From: Rhopalosiphum padi
Taxonomy: Eukaryota > Arthropoda > Insecta > Hemiptera > Aphididae
DNA length: 64,000 bases
NCBI RefSeq assembly: GCF_020882245.1
Contig: NC_083599.1
Location: forward strand, 6,014,001-6,078,000
Direction: 5' to 3'
The notes under the pieces were generated by a model. That model worked only from the letters and a program-made list of their open reading frames with translations, searched no databases and was not told where the DNA came from. This document shows, piece by piece, positions 41,501 through 54,680 of this stretch. Positions within the stretch are counted from its first letter, which is position 1. Each line of letters opens with the position of its first letter. The translations under genes were made by a program, and so were the position numbers.

Positions 41501-44500
41501 ATCCTGAACAGGCGCCACACTATATATAATATTATTATAGCTGCCAGCCACTTGTATACGGCAATGTGTTGTGTGTATAGGTACATGTATTTATTTTTAA
41601 TTACATTTTTTTTTTTATGAAACATCAAATCCACTATAATAATAATAATAATAATAATATAATATTATGTTATTATTATTTATTTACATATTACGCGCCC
41701 TACCGATAATGCCGATGAGTGTGATACGTCTCGCCTGCACGGACGTCCTTTTGGCTTTTATACAACGATCGCATATGAAACGAATAAATCTTATCTTAAA
41801 AAAAAAATGTGTTCGATGTTTTAATTTACTTGATTGATTTTTAAACGAGTCGTATATGGTATACGGCTAGTCGGCTACACATGGCACCTTATTATTATAT
41901 TATGAGGAACCCATATATACTCGCAATATATCAATGGTTATATCGACGTATCGCTTCGGGTAGTTGTTGGTATATAGGTATTAGGTGCGGATAATAATTG
42001 ATGTAGGCAACAGATATATATTTAATGTAACAGGTACATATTTTAATACCTATTTATACGTGCCTATACACATCGTTAACAACACTCGTCGATTATATTG
42101 TTTTCCCTTGGGCTTATAATATTTGACCACAAAATGTAATTTCTAATACAACAGAATTGAATCGATCCAGTCGTTATGTATTCTTAGAGTTTGACAAAAT
42201 GTCAATAAAATAAAATGTTTAAGAAGGTATTTTAATTGGATTTTTGTTTCGAAACTGACGTCTTAAAAACCAATAATAATTAATTAACTATTATGAAAAC
42301 GATTTATCTTATAATTATTGGGTAATACGATTCCAAAAAGTATATTTATGAACAATCGATACGCAATAGTATGATGTATACTATTTTATTAATTTACGCG
42401 TTGATATAAATTATTTATTTGATTTCTTTAGAAACCTAAAATGGTAGCCTTAAATTTTTATTTTGAATTCTGACACAAAATGTACAGTATGCAATATTTA
42501 ACGAGCAGTTTATTATTTATTAAAGGATTTAAAGTTATAGGATGAGCAAGTTTTTGCTGTTCAAATATTAAACCCTGATTAAAAAATTATTTGCACTATC
42601 TCCGCTCAGCGTTTTATTTTTAGAACTTTAAACATTCTTTGTTGTTGATATAAACTGGATGAACTATCTAAATTGTTCGTAAGATAATTAAACACCGTCT
42701 TTGACATCAAGAGCGTATAACAGTGAATCACTCCTACGAAAATCCAAAGGTGGGCAGATGGGCTGGTATTTAATAAAAAAAAAAAAAAAATACTCGAGTT
42801 TAATAATGTTAACTTAACAAAGTTAAGTTATAATTTATAAGAACAATAATAATAATATGATAGTATTCTATTAGTAAAAATCAATATATACTGTACTAAA
42901 TATACTCTAAAAATTTAAAGTTAACGCGTAGCAAAATATCTCAGTTAAAAAGAACTTGATTAATTTTTTCTTAACATCACTATGGATCAAAAACAGTGTG
43001 ATTGTAAAACTTTCATTTTTTTTTTAAATAAGAACTAAATGTTTTGTTATAATTACACGCAAAAATAAATATTAATTAGTCATGCATAATATTATATATT
43101 GTAATAATGTATTTAATATTTAAGAATCGGATGTTTGGCAAATCGTAAAATAAATAAAATAATGCTGCAAATTAAAAACGATTTCTGGATATGCACGTGT
43201 CTTGCTGCGGAAGTCTTTGAACTAAAATGTTCAACAGACAATAATAATATGATGCACGGTGTTGGAGAAATTATATTGTGAAGCCATGTAAATCTAATTC
43301 TACAAAATATAACACCGCCGTGAACTCGCGAATTCAATATCGTATATGGTTTTTTTTTCCATTGTAGTTGTGTTTGTATAACTTTATAATAAGACGAAAT
43401 ACACACCATTGAAGAATATGATATTATAATACCTACCGTCTGTAAAAAATATATATATATAGGTATAATATGGTTGTCACATTTGAAATGGACATATAAT
43501 ATTGGCCTACCGTAAAATGGTTTACGGTTGGCCACCGATACCGAACTTCCGTTCTTATTTGGAGCTTAAAAACTCATAACAGATTAAAGAAAATATTTTG
43601 TTTGTTGAGTATGTAAAGTTAAAACAATATTTAATTGGGTTTACATAGTTTTTTTCATAAATTTTGATACATGGCGTATATAACCTCTAGCTATAGTGTT
43701 GGTGAATATTTATACTTATTATAAAGAAGTAAAGATCAAACAAAATGTGTTTAAACTGGCTGTCTTTAGATTGTTTTACGGTAATAATTAATCTCTTTTT
43801 CTTATCATAGTTATACAAAGTACCTTTGTTATTATCTCAGTAACATACTATTAAAGTATTTCAGTGTGTGGGTGGATTTCAACAATTTAGTGAAGGTGTT
43901 TTTATTTTAAATATTCACAATTTTATTCATAAACGTTGGTGTTTGCAAACGCTCAGAACTACAATTTCTACCTATACACTTTTGTTTTAAATATTTATAA
44001 GTTTATAACATAAGCTAGTGAAGGAACTTTTCTAAGAAATGTACTTAAGGGGCCCCGCTACTGCCGTCAATTTTAGTTTAAAAGACCTTAAGTTTTGACA
44101 AATTAAAGTTGGTTTAAAATGTTGGATTTTGATTTTGAAAAAAAATTTAAACTCGACAGAAAATTGTCAGTCAATAAAATATAGATCGTACTATAAATAC
44201 TTAAAAGAATTAAATCTTATTTTATAATAAAGTGTAAATCAAAACTTGAAAATATGAATTTTCCAATTCATAATTAAAATTAAAAACGGAAAGTGTTTCG
44301 TACGATCTAAAGACATTTTTCTGCTGAATTTAAACATTTATTTTCAGAATCAAGATCAAACAACGTTAACTAACTTTATTTTGTCAAATTAAATAGGTAA
44401 ATAAATAAGTAAGTTGTCGTAAAATTCGTATAGTGAATTTTTATTTTTATCGAATTATTGACATTTGAATGCGCGTACGAAAGTGGCATCCGTCTGCGGC

Positions 44501-46300
44501 TCCAGCCGGTACCCGTTTGAATATCACTCACACAGTCACACTAATAATCATTTACAAATAATACATAGATCCAGGGTGGCTAAGACGAGATTATAAATTT
44601 CCTAAATGTCGCCCCTTAAATAATAATAACCGCAGTGAGGCCTCTTTACGCATAAGGTCAGGCTTTTCTGTAATAAATGACTACAACAAAATTGTTATTT
44701 TTAACCCCTCCCCCTTCGAAAAAAAGGTTTGATTACTGAAAATATGGAGTAGGTAATTAATTTAACCAATACCATAAAAGTTATTAAGTAAATACTCATT
44801 AAATTTAGTTGCCTAATGTGTAATTAAAGTGGATAAACAATATTATGGATTTAGATAGATTTTAATCAGTCATTGGACCAATTGACCACTTCGCCGTATC
44901 GTAATCGTAGTCATTATAGAAATCAAATGCTGCAATTGATTAACTCCGTTGTTAGCGTTCAACTTTTCGTCGTGTTTCGCAAGAACTTTTGTAGTAGAGA
45001 CTCTAATCCGGTTAGTATCTCGGCTTGCATCTTAATTTTAGATATTTCATCAGATCTAATGGTTGATAGTTATCGTGCATATTTGGTTGAGTTTTCAATA
45101 TTTGATATATTTTTTTTTTTAATTGTAGTTTAAATAGTTTCCAAATCTTAATCTTTGTCGATAGATAAATAAGCGTTCAAAGATAGTTTAGTTGTGTGTG
45201 ACACTAATTGCATTTATATTTCTAATTTAAAAAATTTATATAATATGTTCGCTTAAATACTTATTTCTAATAATTATCAATAACTGTTGTTTTTCATCCT
45301 CGTTATCTGCAATGTAACTTAGAAATCAACAAACATTTTTTTATTTAATAAAGAAAGACAGATTATTTGTAAATCACAAAAAAAAATGTTTAGTTTTAAT
45401 AACTTTATTTTAAATTATGGTTATTTTTTTATACAAAAAAAAAAATGATTGAGAATAAATAATTATTTTATGGATGAATATCCAATCGTAAAAATTTTAA
45501 ACTCAGTCATAAAAAATTTGTTTGATTTTCAGTAGACATTTTTTTATTGCTATACGTTTCAAAACGTACAAAGAAGTAAGAACCGTGTATTACATTTTAA
45601 AACTTTAGGTATAAATATAATATTTTTTTATGAATTTCTAACTACAAAATAATTTATACTTTTTTGAGATTTTAACGAATTTCGTTTAGATTTTAACCTT
45701 AAACGTTTATAAAAGACAATTTGGTATATATAAGTAAATAACGATTTAAAATATTTTGGGAACTTAATATTGTTAATATAAAATTAAAGTTTAACCATTA
45801 AGTGAAAATGTCATGTATATACGGTTATTAATTTTAAAGTTACACCAAAAAAAATCGATTTTGTTTTGTTTATCCAGATTTAAAAAACAATAATTGCAAT
45901 TTTTTAATTATTGCCTATTTAAAGTACAAATTAGATCTAATTTTCTATCCAAAACCACCCTTAAAGTGAAAATTGAAGTATTTTATCAAATATCTATCGT
46001 ACATAAACACAAAAAAAAAACACATATCACAATACAATTAATACATTCATCGCTCCCCTCAGAATATCTAAAATCTAAAATATATCTTATATTTATTTTA
46101 ATTACATATGTATGTGCATTCATTCGTATAATAATATTTCACAAATAAAAATATACTTGATAACAATTAAATTAGTTTAGCTTGTGTTTGTAGTGGGTGA
46201 ATATAATATAATTGAACCTAGTATATTTTATTATACCTGAATTATTTTTTATAAATATTTATCGACTAATATTATATATTAGTATATTACTAACATATTT
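35561..46300. other. AT-rich intronic stretch without recognised gene
   Basis: Includes a TA run (37077-37098) and GC-rich relics at 36598-36660 (GCCGTGGTGGATTTAG), 38208-38245 (in inverse orientation GGATTCGGTGGTGG), 44046-44070 and 44470-44530 that look like transposon remains. A 140-codon minus-strand frame at 43113-43535 shows no family features. No exon seen. Confidence 0.4.
37077..37098. repeat. TA microsatellite
   Basis: Uninterrupted TA run of about 22 bases. Confidence 0.9.
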
Positions 46301-46304
46301 AAAA

Positions 46305-46510
46305 TACCATAGACCTCATATCTTCCAAACTCATTAGTCATTATCATGGATCAGTTATTTTTTACTTAACAACTCAAAAACTACTCGTTTGAATATTGAT
46401 TTTAATACTTTAAAATTTTCAGAAAAATTAACCACTATATGTATAATGTATAAACAGTAGAAAAAAGTAGGTTATCGTTTGAAAAACAAATGAAGCGTTA
46501 CCCATCAGTA
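46305..46510. repeat. Dispersed repeat copy (related to 58.3 kb)
   Basis: ATCTTCCAAACTCATTA followed by ACTACTCGTTTGAATATTG and GATTTTAATA aligns with the segment at 58336-58435 at similar spacing. This indicates two copies of one AT-rich dispersed element, probably a MITE of the same broad family. Confidence 0.45.
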
Positions 46511-49500
46511 ATAACCGATAATGTTAGCATTATAATACTATAACCTAACCAATAGCTTTTAATATTATATACGGGAAAATGTCGAAATAATCGGTTTTTT
46601 TTTATTCTCACATACCTATTCGTATAGTTTTCAGTCACAATGGTGGCGCCACGACGTGTGGCTTTGAAGTTTTGTTTCCATAGGTACACATAAAAACATT
46701 GCAATGCAATAGTGTAGGTAGGTTAGATATAGCTCGTAACGGTATACTTTACGTACAATGTTTATTGAAACAGAGCAACCGCATATCAAACACAGTGAAT
46801 CCATTGAGGTACCGTTTGTATATCATATAATATACAGACTAACTGCAGTAAACCACTTTTGAGGGGTTAATTTTATTTTTTAAAACAAAAAAATCGTTTG
46901 TAAATACAAATTCATAATCTCTTTATAATCTCTCATCAAATAGTGTAATTAAATTGTACGCAATACGTCGCTCTCTTTGGAAAATGAAAATATTTTCAAC
47001 CCACACCCGTGACATTATGTAAAGCGCGTCAAACGGTTTGGTAAAAATAATTCTTCGGCGATGTGCAGTATAATTAATATACGCGCGTACCGTCATCCAA
47101 TTATTGTCTATCTTTTTTTTTTTTAATACGTCTACTTTTTTTTCAACTCAAGTCTCACAATAATTATTATTTGAGTAATTATTAAGCGGACGTTTCATCG
47201 AACATTTTTCATACACCTACGCGCGTTGACGTAAATCAGCTTTAACTGATTTTAGAGTAGTTATATAGAGTTAAAACACCAACTATACTATACGAAGATA
47301 AGGAATTAGAATGGAAGTCCAAGAAAATATTTTAGGTAATTACCAAACTACATGCCTGAATCCAATAATTTAGACAAAATATTTTATTCACTCGGGCCCA
47401 ATTCGCACACAATTTAGAACTACAATTATTCTTGGACCTTCAACCAACAGATGGTATAATGATACATATTATATTTCAGTGGATGTTCGCTTCTCAATGA
47501 AGATTTTCTTTCCTGATTCAAAAAAAGATTTTACAAAAGTTTCTGACTAGTCGTATATTCAGGACTATTACGCCTTGGTACTATTTTTATTTAATTCCGC
47601 ATCCTTCGTCTTCTTATAAATGTTTAAATTGTGTTGTCAAAACCGTGATCGCAGCACTCTGTTGCAGGACACATGATGTTTTTCCGTTCACCGTTCATCG
47701 GTCCGGTAACAAAAAAGTTTTTTAACAACGCATTATTACAAAAAATATACCTATGTATAGTAGATAAAATCACGAACACGCCCGTGTATAAAATTTCCGC
47801 TTAAGGTTGTCGCCTCTCCAACACCTTCCACAGAGTCTGTCCTATAAATACGTTTCTGTTTTTGACAATAACAATTTTTTATGCTATGTGATTGTTTCAC
47901 ACTATAATAATATTATTAGTACCTCTACCTACGCATGGTCTTGTGACAATTCGTTTAAAGTTTTTCGACGTGTACATTATTATTATTCTTTTAATAAATA
48001 TAATAATAATACTGTGTATGTTATATTATATATAATAGCTGTGTACAGCCTTTGCGCAACGCGATGCGGAGCGAATAAAAAGGCGAAACAAATTTATAAC
48101 AACTTTAAGCCCTATTTAATATGTTTGTTCGCGTATGAAGGTAACTCGTGACTTGGTGTACGTACCTATATAATATTATATTATACTACAACTACTACTT
48201 TTGCCGAAGTACATAGTTCACTAATAATTCTGTTCGTAATATGCGTTATCAGTTTGTTTCATTTTATTTTCGGGCACGTTCCATGCCGATAACTTTTAAA
48301 GTGAATTTTTCTCGTTAGCTTATATACACTATAAGCTGAACCGGGAAAACGGAATTCCATTTGTATCTTATTAACTCGCTTGGAATGTTACCCTTCCCCC
48401 GACATCAATGCAATGTTTTTCCACTCCGCGTTTCTTCGATACAGCTTATATAACTACACAAACACACGCATATTATTATATATAATAAATATCATCGTAC
48501 TCTATTCGCGCATGCCGAAGAATTCCATTTAATCCAAAAACTTTTCGGTTCCCGACTTCTCGACTTATGGACGCTGCCTGAGTCCAACTCCTACAATACA
48601 GACAGACACACACTTACACACACACACACTTAGGTGTATTGTATAAGGACAAACCCACGCCGTTTCATTTGTTTGAAAATGGCGTTTGAAACTCTACAGA
48701 AACTCGTCGTGTGCAAACATATATATACTCGTGTATATGACAATATTATATTATAATATTCGCGTTTGTAATTCGTATAAGCTGCCGAACTTCATTCTCT
48801 CCCTCCGTGCAGTATTATTGTATTAACCAAGCACAACCATCCCACTTTTTTTCTTTAAAAATAATTTATTCAAATCCAGATCTTCGAATTTTTAAGTATA
48901 CTAATTAAGGACTATATTTTAACATAAATACTCAGATTATTTAAACCGTTCCGTGGTTATACAAACTATTATTTTTTTCTTTTTAGTATAAAATCTGAAT
49001 TTTTTTACTATAAATCGCTATAAATTGATAAGCTGATTATTAGTTGAACATTATGATGCATCTAAATCGAAATTAAATGCAGTAGTATACGTATAGTGAT
49101 ATAAGAGTTTCTTGATAATACATTGTAAGATATGGGTGCCAAGATGTTTTGAAAATCATAGTAATTAATATTAAACTATGATAACATTTTATAATTTATA
49201 AAAAAAATTATCGGTATACAAGAAAAATTATAAACTAAATGTATTTTATGTTAAGTTATTATTAACAGTCAAAGGATAACAGATTATTTAGTACATAAAG
49301 TTTAATAATTAAGAAACTACTTGTTCAATTTATGTACATCAGCTTTAAAAAAAAATCTGTTAAACGGTTTACTATAAAATAATATTGTTTTTTGTTTGAA
49401 AGAAAAAGGTTTTTTATCGCTACAGGATAGACATTCCTGAAATGGCATAAAAAATCTGAATATTCCCATATCAATAAAAACATTAAAAATCAAAAGTTTA

Positions 49501-51100
49501 TTAAATAATATTGAGTGGTCCATTTAGTATAGGACTCTCATTGTTTCAAAAAATACTAACATTTTTAAAAATATTTCTATTATAATTTAAAGTCGTTACA
49601 AAACAACATTTTTGACTATTTTTCGTTGTTATGATTTTTTAAGTTTTTTTTATACTTTTGAATTTCAACATACATTTTCCGTTTTATATTTTACATCAGA
49701 ATATTATTCAGATTATTTTTATCTATAAAAATAAAAATTCGGACAAGTCACAAGTAGATTATAAATTATAAGTAATTATTTATTGTTATGATGATGAGTG
49801 GAGTAGTGGACCACTATAAAGATACCTCTGTACCACTTCACTCTACTCATCTAAACTTTAAATACGTATAACAATTTAAAAAATATTAAAATATGTTTTT
49901 ATAAATATTTCGTTTTTAACGACTTTAAATAATGGAGTACAAAAATATTTTAAAAAACATTAATTTTTTTTTGAAATAATGATGAGTGTCTCAAGTTGAT
50001 TGGATTACTCGGTATGAACATATTGAGACGAGCATGTTTGGTAAATTGCCATGTATACACGTATAATTTGACTTTATATTAGATTGTGATCGAACGCAAT
50101 ATGCTGTATAGAACCGATCGGTTATTGAAATTTTGTTAATAATATTATTCAGAATAGTCCACTCGTATGTACTATTATATTTTATATACGTGAGTGTGTA
50201 TTGTAATAAGCAAACAGACGAAATATTATTATTATTATTATTACTCTTTTATATATAAAATTTAATCTCAGGACGGACTGCTCACAAACGTATAACAAGG
50301 GCAGCTTAAAGTTCATCGTTATACAAATAGGATTGACCTATACACACACACATATATATATATATATATTTATATAGGTAGGTATAATGTGAATGTATTT
50401 GATAGCGGATGTCGTCCTATGCATATAATATAATATGAATTAATAACAGCACACGCCATATAGGTATATAATATTATGTAATATTGTATTCCTTGTGTAC
50501 AGTCTGACTGTCTTGTTGTGGCGCATCATTCGGATTCATTTCTTCTCGTTGAGATAATTTAATAATAATATTGATATTAATAATAATACGAATACTAATA
50601 ATAATGACGGATAAGAAAATATAGACAACTCTATTACGTATATATAGGTATAAGTTATGCGTAGGTATTGTGTAGGTACTTAAGACTCGGGTATAGTTCG
50701 AAACCCGCCGATGGTGCGTACAATAAGAATAATATTACATTATACAAATATAAGAATATATGAAAATATGTTTGTCTATATTATATTCTTCACCGGTAAA
50801 AATATTCTGTATAATATGTACATAAATATGCGTGCCCACCGAACGCCGTTATTATGACGCTTTATAAAGCTTATACCTATAGGCTATAGGTAAGGTATTG
50901 TGCCGGTTCCATACAGATATAATATATTATATTATTGATTTTTTCTGCCCATCTATACAATATCTCGCGAGTCTGCTGCGACGAAGGGTTTAACGTTTAT
51001 ATACACATCTAACCTAATAATAATATAAAGACACGAAGAATTTGGCATGCGCGCAACTATATTGTAAGATTATATTGAATTATTATCGTTTACCGTGTAA
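46511..51100. other. AT-rich intronic stretch without recognised gene
   Basis: Contains a hairpin at 49.8 kb, AC/AT runs at 50342-50369 and CpG-containing spots around 47640-47720 and 48540-48600. A possible MITE end (GAGACGAGCATGTTTGG) lies at about 50026. No exon or RNA gene seen. Confidence 0.4.
49793..49851. repeat. Imperfect hairpin of about 20-bp arms
   Basis: GATGAGTGGAGTAGTGGA at 49793-49810 faces ACCACTTCACTCTACTCATC at 49832-49851, its imperfect inverse. Likely a small transposon end or local inversion. Confidence 0.5.
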
Positions 51101-51103
51101 ATA

Positions 51104-51122
51104 ATATATATATATATATATA
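51104..51122. repeat. TA microsatellite
   Basis: Uninterrupted TA run. Confidence 0.85.
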
Positions 51123-51561
51123 ATAATATTACACAAGTATAGAGTTCTAGGTAGCTGGTACAGCATCGCTGGCCGGATTAAGAGTCAATAGCCAAAAGTG
51201 TATTTAGAAAATAATATTGTTCTAGGCAAACTCATCCACTCATCTTCTGTCACATAAAAATAAAATTAAAATAAACCCTTTTTGTTAACCTATATCAGTG
51301 ATCGTATATATGCTATAAATACTTATAATAAAATATATTAAATGTCTGCAATTTTCTTTTAAAACCGATCAAAAACTATGGTCCTGAGTAGTCCTGACGC
51401 TACTGTATGCGTATACCTATTTAAATACAACATGTACCTACCTATAGCGATCTCATGTTTACTTTGCTTCGAACGCATATATACATTACATTCAGGCCCG
51501 AACATTCCTACTATTGCTACAGCATACTATATTAGGATATTAGTATACATATTAGTATTCA

Positions 51562-51893
51562 CCAAATATGCTCATCCCTTTTTTCTTCAATAGTACCTAC
51601 ATATATTCAAAATTTAATTTTTGGGAAAATTAAAGAAAAAAGGGAAAATTCTTGAGATTTTTTATACTACTATACAAAAGAGTGTCCTGTGGAAACACAA
51701 ACTTCTGTTTTTAAAACAAGAGCACCCTCCTTCTTTTCTATGGTAACAAATGTAGCAAATAACTTTTCTGAACACGTTCAATGTTCATGTATCAAAATCA
51801 ACATTTGAACGATTAGTTGTTGAGTTATTTAATTCGGTGTACTTGTTATAAGGATAATAGATCATCTGTATGAATCATCCTATATATGTAGGC
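51562..51893. mobile_element. MITE, ACAGGGTGATTCAC family (copy)
   Basis: The left end has TATTCACCAAATATGCTCAT followed by CCC, a family signature. The right end read inward is ATATAGGATGATTCATACAG. The interior is AT-rich. It ends about 340 bases before the CadN microexon. The exact left border is uncertain. Confidence 0.5.
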
Positions 51894-52189
51894 ATACGGT
51901 ATATAACATAATATATGCATCTACCTATGAGGCTGCGACCTAACTTTATACGTACGCTGCAGATCGTTAGATTACAAATGTCTAACGGCCTGGAATCACA
52001 TTAAAGTATTCTTAGGCGACGTCATGATAATATACATGCGCTCTATACGCACATAACACCATATAATTCAATATATACGTCATATATAATATAAGCCATA
52101 ACCAAAAACAATTAAACGCTGCATTGTGTGCGTGTACATATATTATTATTGTCATTACTATTATTACTAATATAACTATATTATTATAA

Positions 52190-52235
52190 TGCTAATCCGT
52201 TTTTTCTTTTCTTTCTTTTTTCATGCTAATTTCAG
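52190..52235 (+). promoter_or_regulatory. CadN: Splice-acceptor module of the microexon (branch site, pyrimidine tract, TGC)
   Basis: A branch-site-like TGCTAAT lies at 52190-52196, 40 bases before the acceptor AG, with a further TACTAAT at 52165-52171. An almost pure T/C tract (52199-52222) follows, then TGC at 52224-52226, then TTCAG. In vertebrates, neural microexons regulated by SRRM4 carry a UGC between the pyrimidine tract and the AG, and insects have the related eMIC-containing Srrm234 protein. The fit of layout is seen directly; the regulator is inference. Confidence 0.6.
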
Positions 52236-52244
52236 GAGTGAAAT
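52236..52244 (+). CDS. CadN: CadN 9-nt microexon in EC1
   Basis: The nine bases GAGTGAAAT sit between a strong acceptor (pyrimidine tract, TTCAG) and a strong donor (GTGAGTAT). Joined to the exon at 60007, which opens ATACGGACAAT, they read x-GA GTG AAA T-AT ACG GAC AAT, that is (Gly)-Val-Lys-Tyr-Thr-Asp-Asn-Gln. From memory, the Drosophila N-cadherin protein reads Asn-Ala-Gly-Ile-Lys-Tyr-Thr-Asp-Asn-Gln-Arg-Val at this place, so the microexon supplies residues that are otherwise missing. The upstream exon must end with one base of the Gly codon (GGA needs G). The exon length is a multiple of three, so skipping keeps the frame. The residues belong to the late strands of EC1. The donor exon is outside the window, so one junction is unverified. 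Confidence 0.85.
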
Positions 52245-54584
52245 GTGAGTATCAGTAAATCTATTTTATGTGTGTATTTTACAATATGTAGTTATTTCAA
52301 CAATATTATATTGTGTGTAGCCATTGTCGATTGTCATGTAAAAGCACGAGTAGTATATCGTATATTGTATTATATTATATATATTATGTAGTATACACTA
52401 TAGATACCTAGAATCTGTAAATAATAAAGCGTAACTAGTAGAAGTAACGCTTTATTTTATTTTATTATTCACCACGATTTATTGAATAAAAGTATTAAGG
52501 AAAATATGTCGCACATCGCATGTTATTGTACACTGTAATTGAACTATAATTTAAGTGATACTATCGGGAAGGGAATGATATAATAGTGTACAAATTCTAG
52601 TACTTTGATTTGCACCACCAATAAGTGCGTATGTATTACCTATGTAATATGCACCATAATATAAAAATAATAACATGAAATTTTTGCCACATCTAAATAT
52701 ACATTTTGGTAGTTTGGTAGTCTTCGATTTGCCAGGAAAAGAAATAGTATATCGTGTAATTTGCACCATATTTTCAATTTAAATTGTCGAAGTTTACTTT
52801 ATAATATTACCAAACTTGAATCAGTTATCACATACGACTTGAATAAATAATATGGACATATGGACCATATTAATAACATGAACAAAATTGAATAATGAGT
52901 TTTAATATTTCTGATTTTTACATATTTTATTATCAACTGAAATAAAATAATTTATAATTCATTTATACACAAAGTATCTATGTATACCTATTATATTAAA
53001 ATAAGCTAAAAATTTTTTTTACTTTATATACATTTTAATTTTAAATGTATCTATTAAAATGAAACTTAATTGAATGATTTAAAAAAGATATAAATATGTT
53101 AAAACAATTATTTTTACTATTTTAAAGTGACGCAAATTACATTTTTTTTTTTTTTGTTAGTTATGGTTGTTAAATACGCCCATACTATCACAGAGGGGGA
53201 TTATTTTTATTTTTTAGCATTTAGGCAAACATAAATCTAAATTTTAGATTCTAAATGGTACATAATGATCTTTTTTTTTCTTTTTAATAAAAAAATAGTT
53301 TCTTTGGTATTTTATGTATACCTACCAACAATTATTCTATTGCACGTGTTTAGATTTTAGACAATAAAGTGACTAATCTAGTATGAAGTTATGTCGTAAA
53401 TTAATTTGAAATTGTAAAACTCAAAGTTTCATAGTTAAATACATCATTACAATGCATAATAATCACTTCAAAAAGTATACTTTTAAAATATCTGACATTT
53501 GATAGTTATTGACTGCTTTTATATTTAATTGTTTACATAATTTATTCATCAAACACATTGTATTGGATATTTTTAGTTGCTGAAAGTTAGAAACATAAAA
53601 GCTTCTAAATTATTTTACCTGTCGAATTTCGGGAACAAGTTTTATTAACTTTTATAATTGAAAATGAGTCCTTTCAAACAACCAGCTCAAGTTCTAAAAT
53701 AAATATTTAAGCCAACGCACTATAAAAACCTTAAACAATAGAAATAGTAATTAAAAGCTTTACTTGAGTTGAGTTGAAAGACGCGTACAAAAATATAGTT
53801 GTATGCTAATGTTAAGGTTGATATGTATCGCATAACTTTTATACCATTAAACCGTCACAATATGAAATATTACAGTTTTTACATACTTTGTTTGGCCCCC
53901 TAAGTGTTTGTAAATTTTACAATAAATAAGTTTGTATATTAGTTTATATATTTTCATTAGAAGTTTTCATTATGATCAAAATTATATGAATCAAGTAGTG
54001 ATTTTTAAATCATATATTTCTAGTTGAACCAAAATTTAATAACTATGATTGTAAACATACATTTTTATCGCTTATTGATTTTTTCGAGTTGAAGCTAAAT
54101 ACATAATTTAAGAAAAACTATTAAAATAACAAAGTGCTAAATATAAATATAAATGATTATTTTTTATGAATTTTCTCTCAACGCTTTTAATAACTTTATA
54201 CATCAGAGTATGATGTATTTATATATGTCAACAGTGAATTTGTTTATGAATTGTATAAACTATAAATTTATCATTTTTAGTTAATTGAGTCGATTCGAAA
54301 GTTGACAAATACCCATATACTTACACAATATTGTAAAAATCATGCCATTTTTCAAAATAAAGATTTATCGCCATATTATGTGGCCCCAAGTAGTGCAGAT
54401 TTCATAGCTTCTCTTATTTTGGAATTGAAAAAATGTATTAAATTTTACAGAATTCGAATTTTTGAATTTTACTTTGTTTGGTAGATTGGTTTATCGTAAT
54501 ATTCGTAATACTAACCGCGTACTAATCATTCATTCGTTAAACCAGTGCGTGTAAATTCATATTATGATTTTATGTGTATTGCAC

Positions 54585-54680
54585 AAGGTGATTCTTTCAA
54601 AGACCTTTAAGATAAACATTAATTTCCTTAAAAATTTGCATTTTAGGAATTTCTCTTGTTTTTTACATAATTAAAAATCA
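54585..54680. repeat. Possible transposon end
   Basis: ACAAGGTGATTCTTTCAAAG has the look of an inverted-repeat terminus of the GGTGATTC kind. I could not find a convincing partner end, so the extent is unknown. Confidence 0.25.

Larger units (their letters stand above)
1..52235 (+). other. CadN: Very long CadN intron (3' part; 5' end outside window)
   Basis: No exon of the cadherin is recognisable before 52236. The next upstream coding segment expected from the fly protein is the body of EC1, containing a Lys-Trp-Asp-Tyr-Glu stretch. I looked for the corresponding TGGGAYTAY on the plus strand and found none, so that exon is probably upstream of the window. Open frames in this stretch are short, AT-rich or simple-sequence derived and show no family resemblance, apart from a LINE relic. 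The interval holds several small transposons, CpG-rich patches, microsatellites and hairpins, listed separately. A nested non-coding RNA or an internal promoter cannot be excluded by reading alone. Confidence 0.7.

Noticed and set aside
43113..43535. 140-codon minus-strand open frame
   Set aside because: No recognisable domain. Its composition follows the local AT-rich bases and it includes runs from a TA repeat. Treated as chance.
52224..52230. Second TGCTAAT as the branch site for the microexon
   Set aside because: Its branch A would be only about 7 bases from the AG, too close for normal splicing. The copy at 52190-52196 is well placed, and the near one is better read as carrying the TGC enhancer word.
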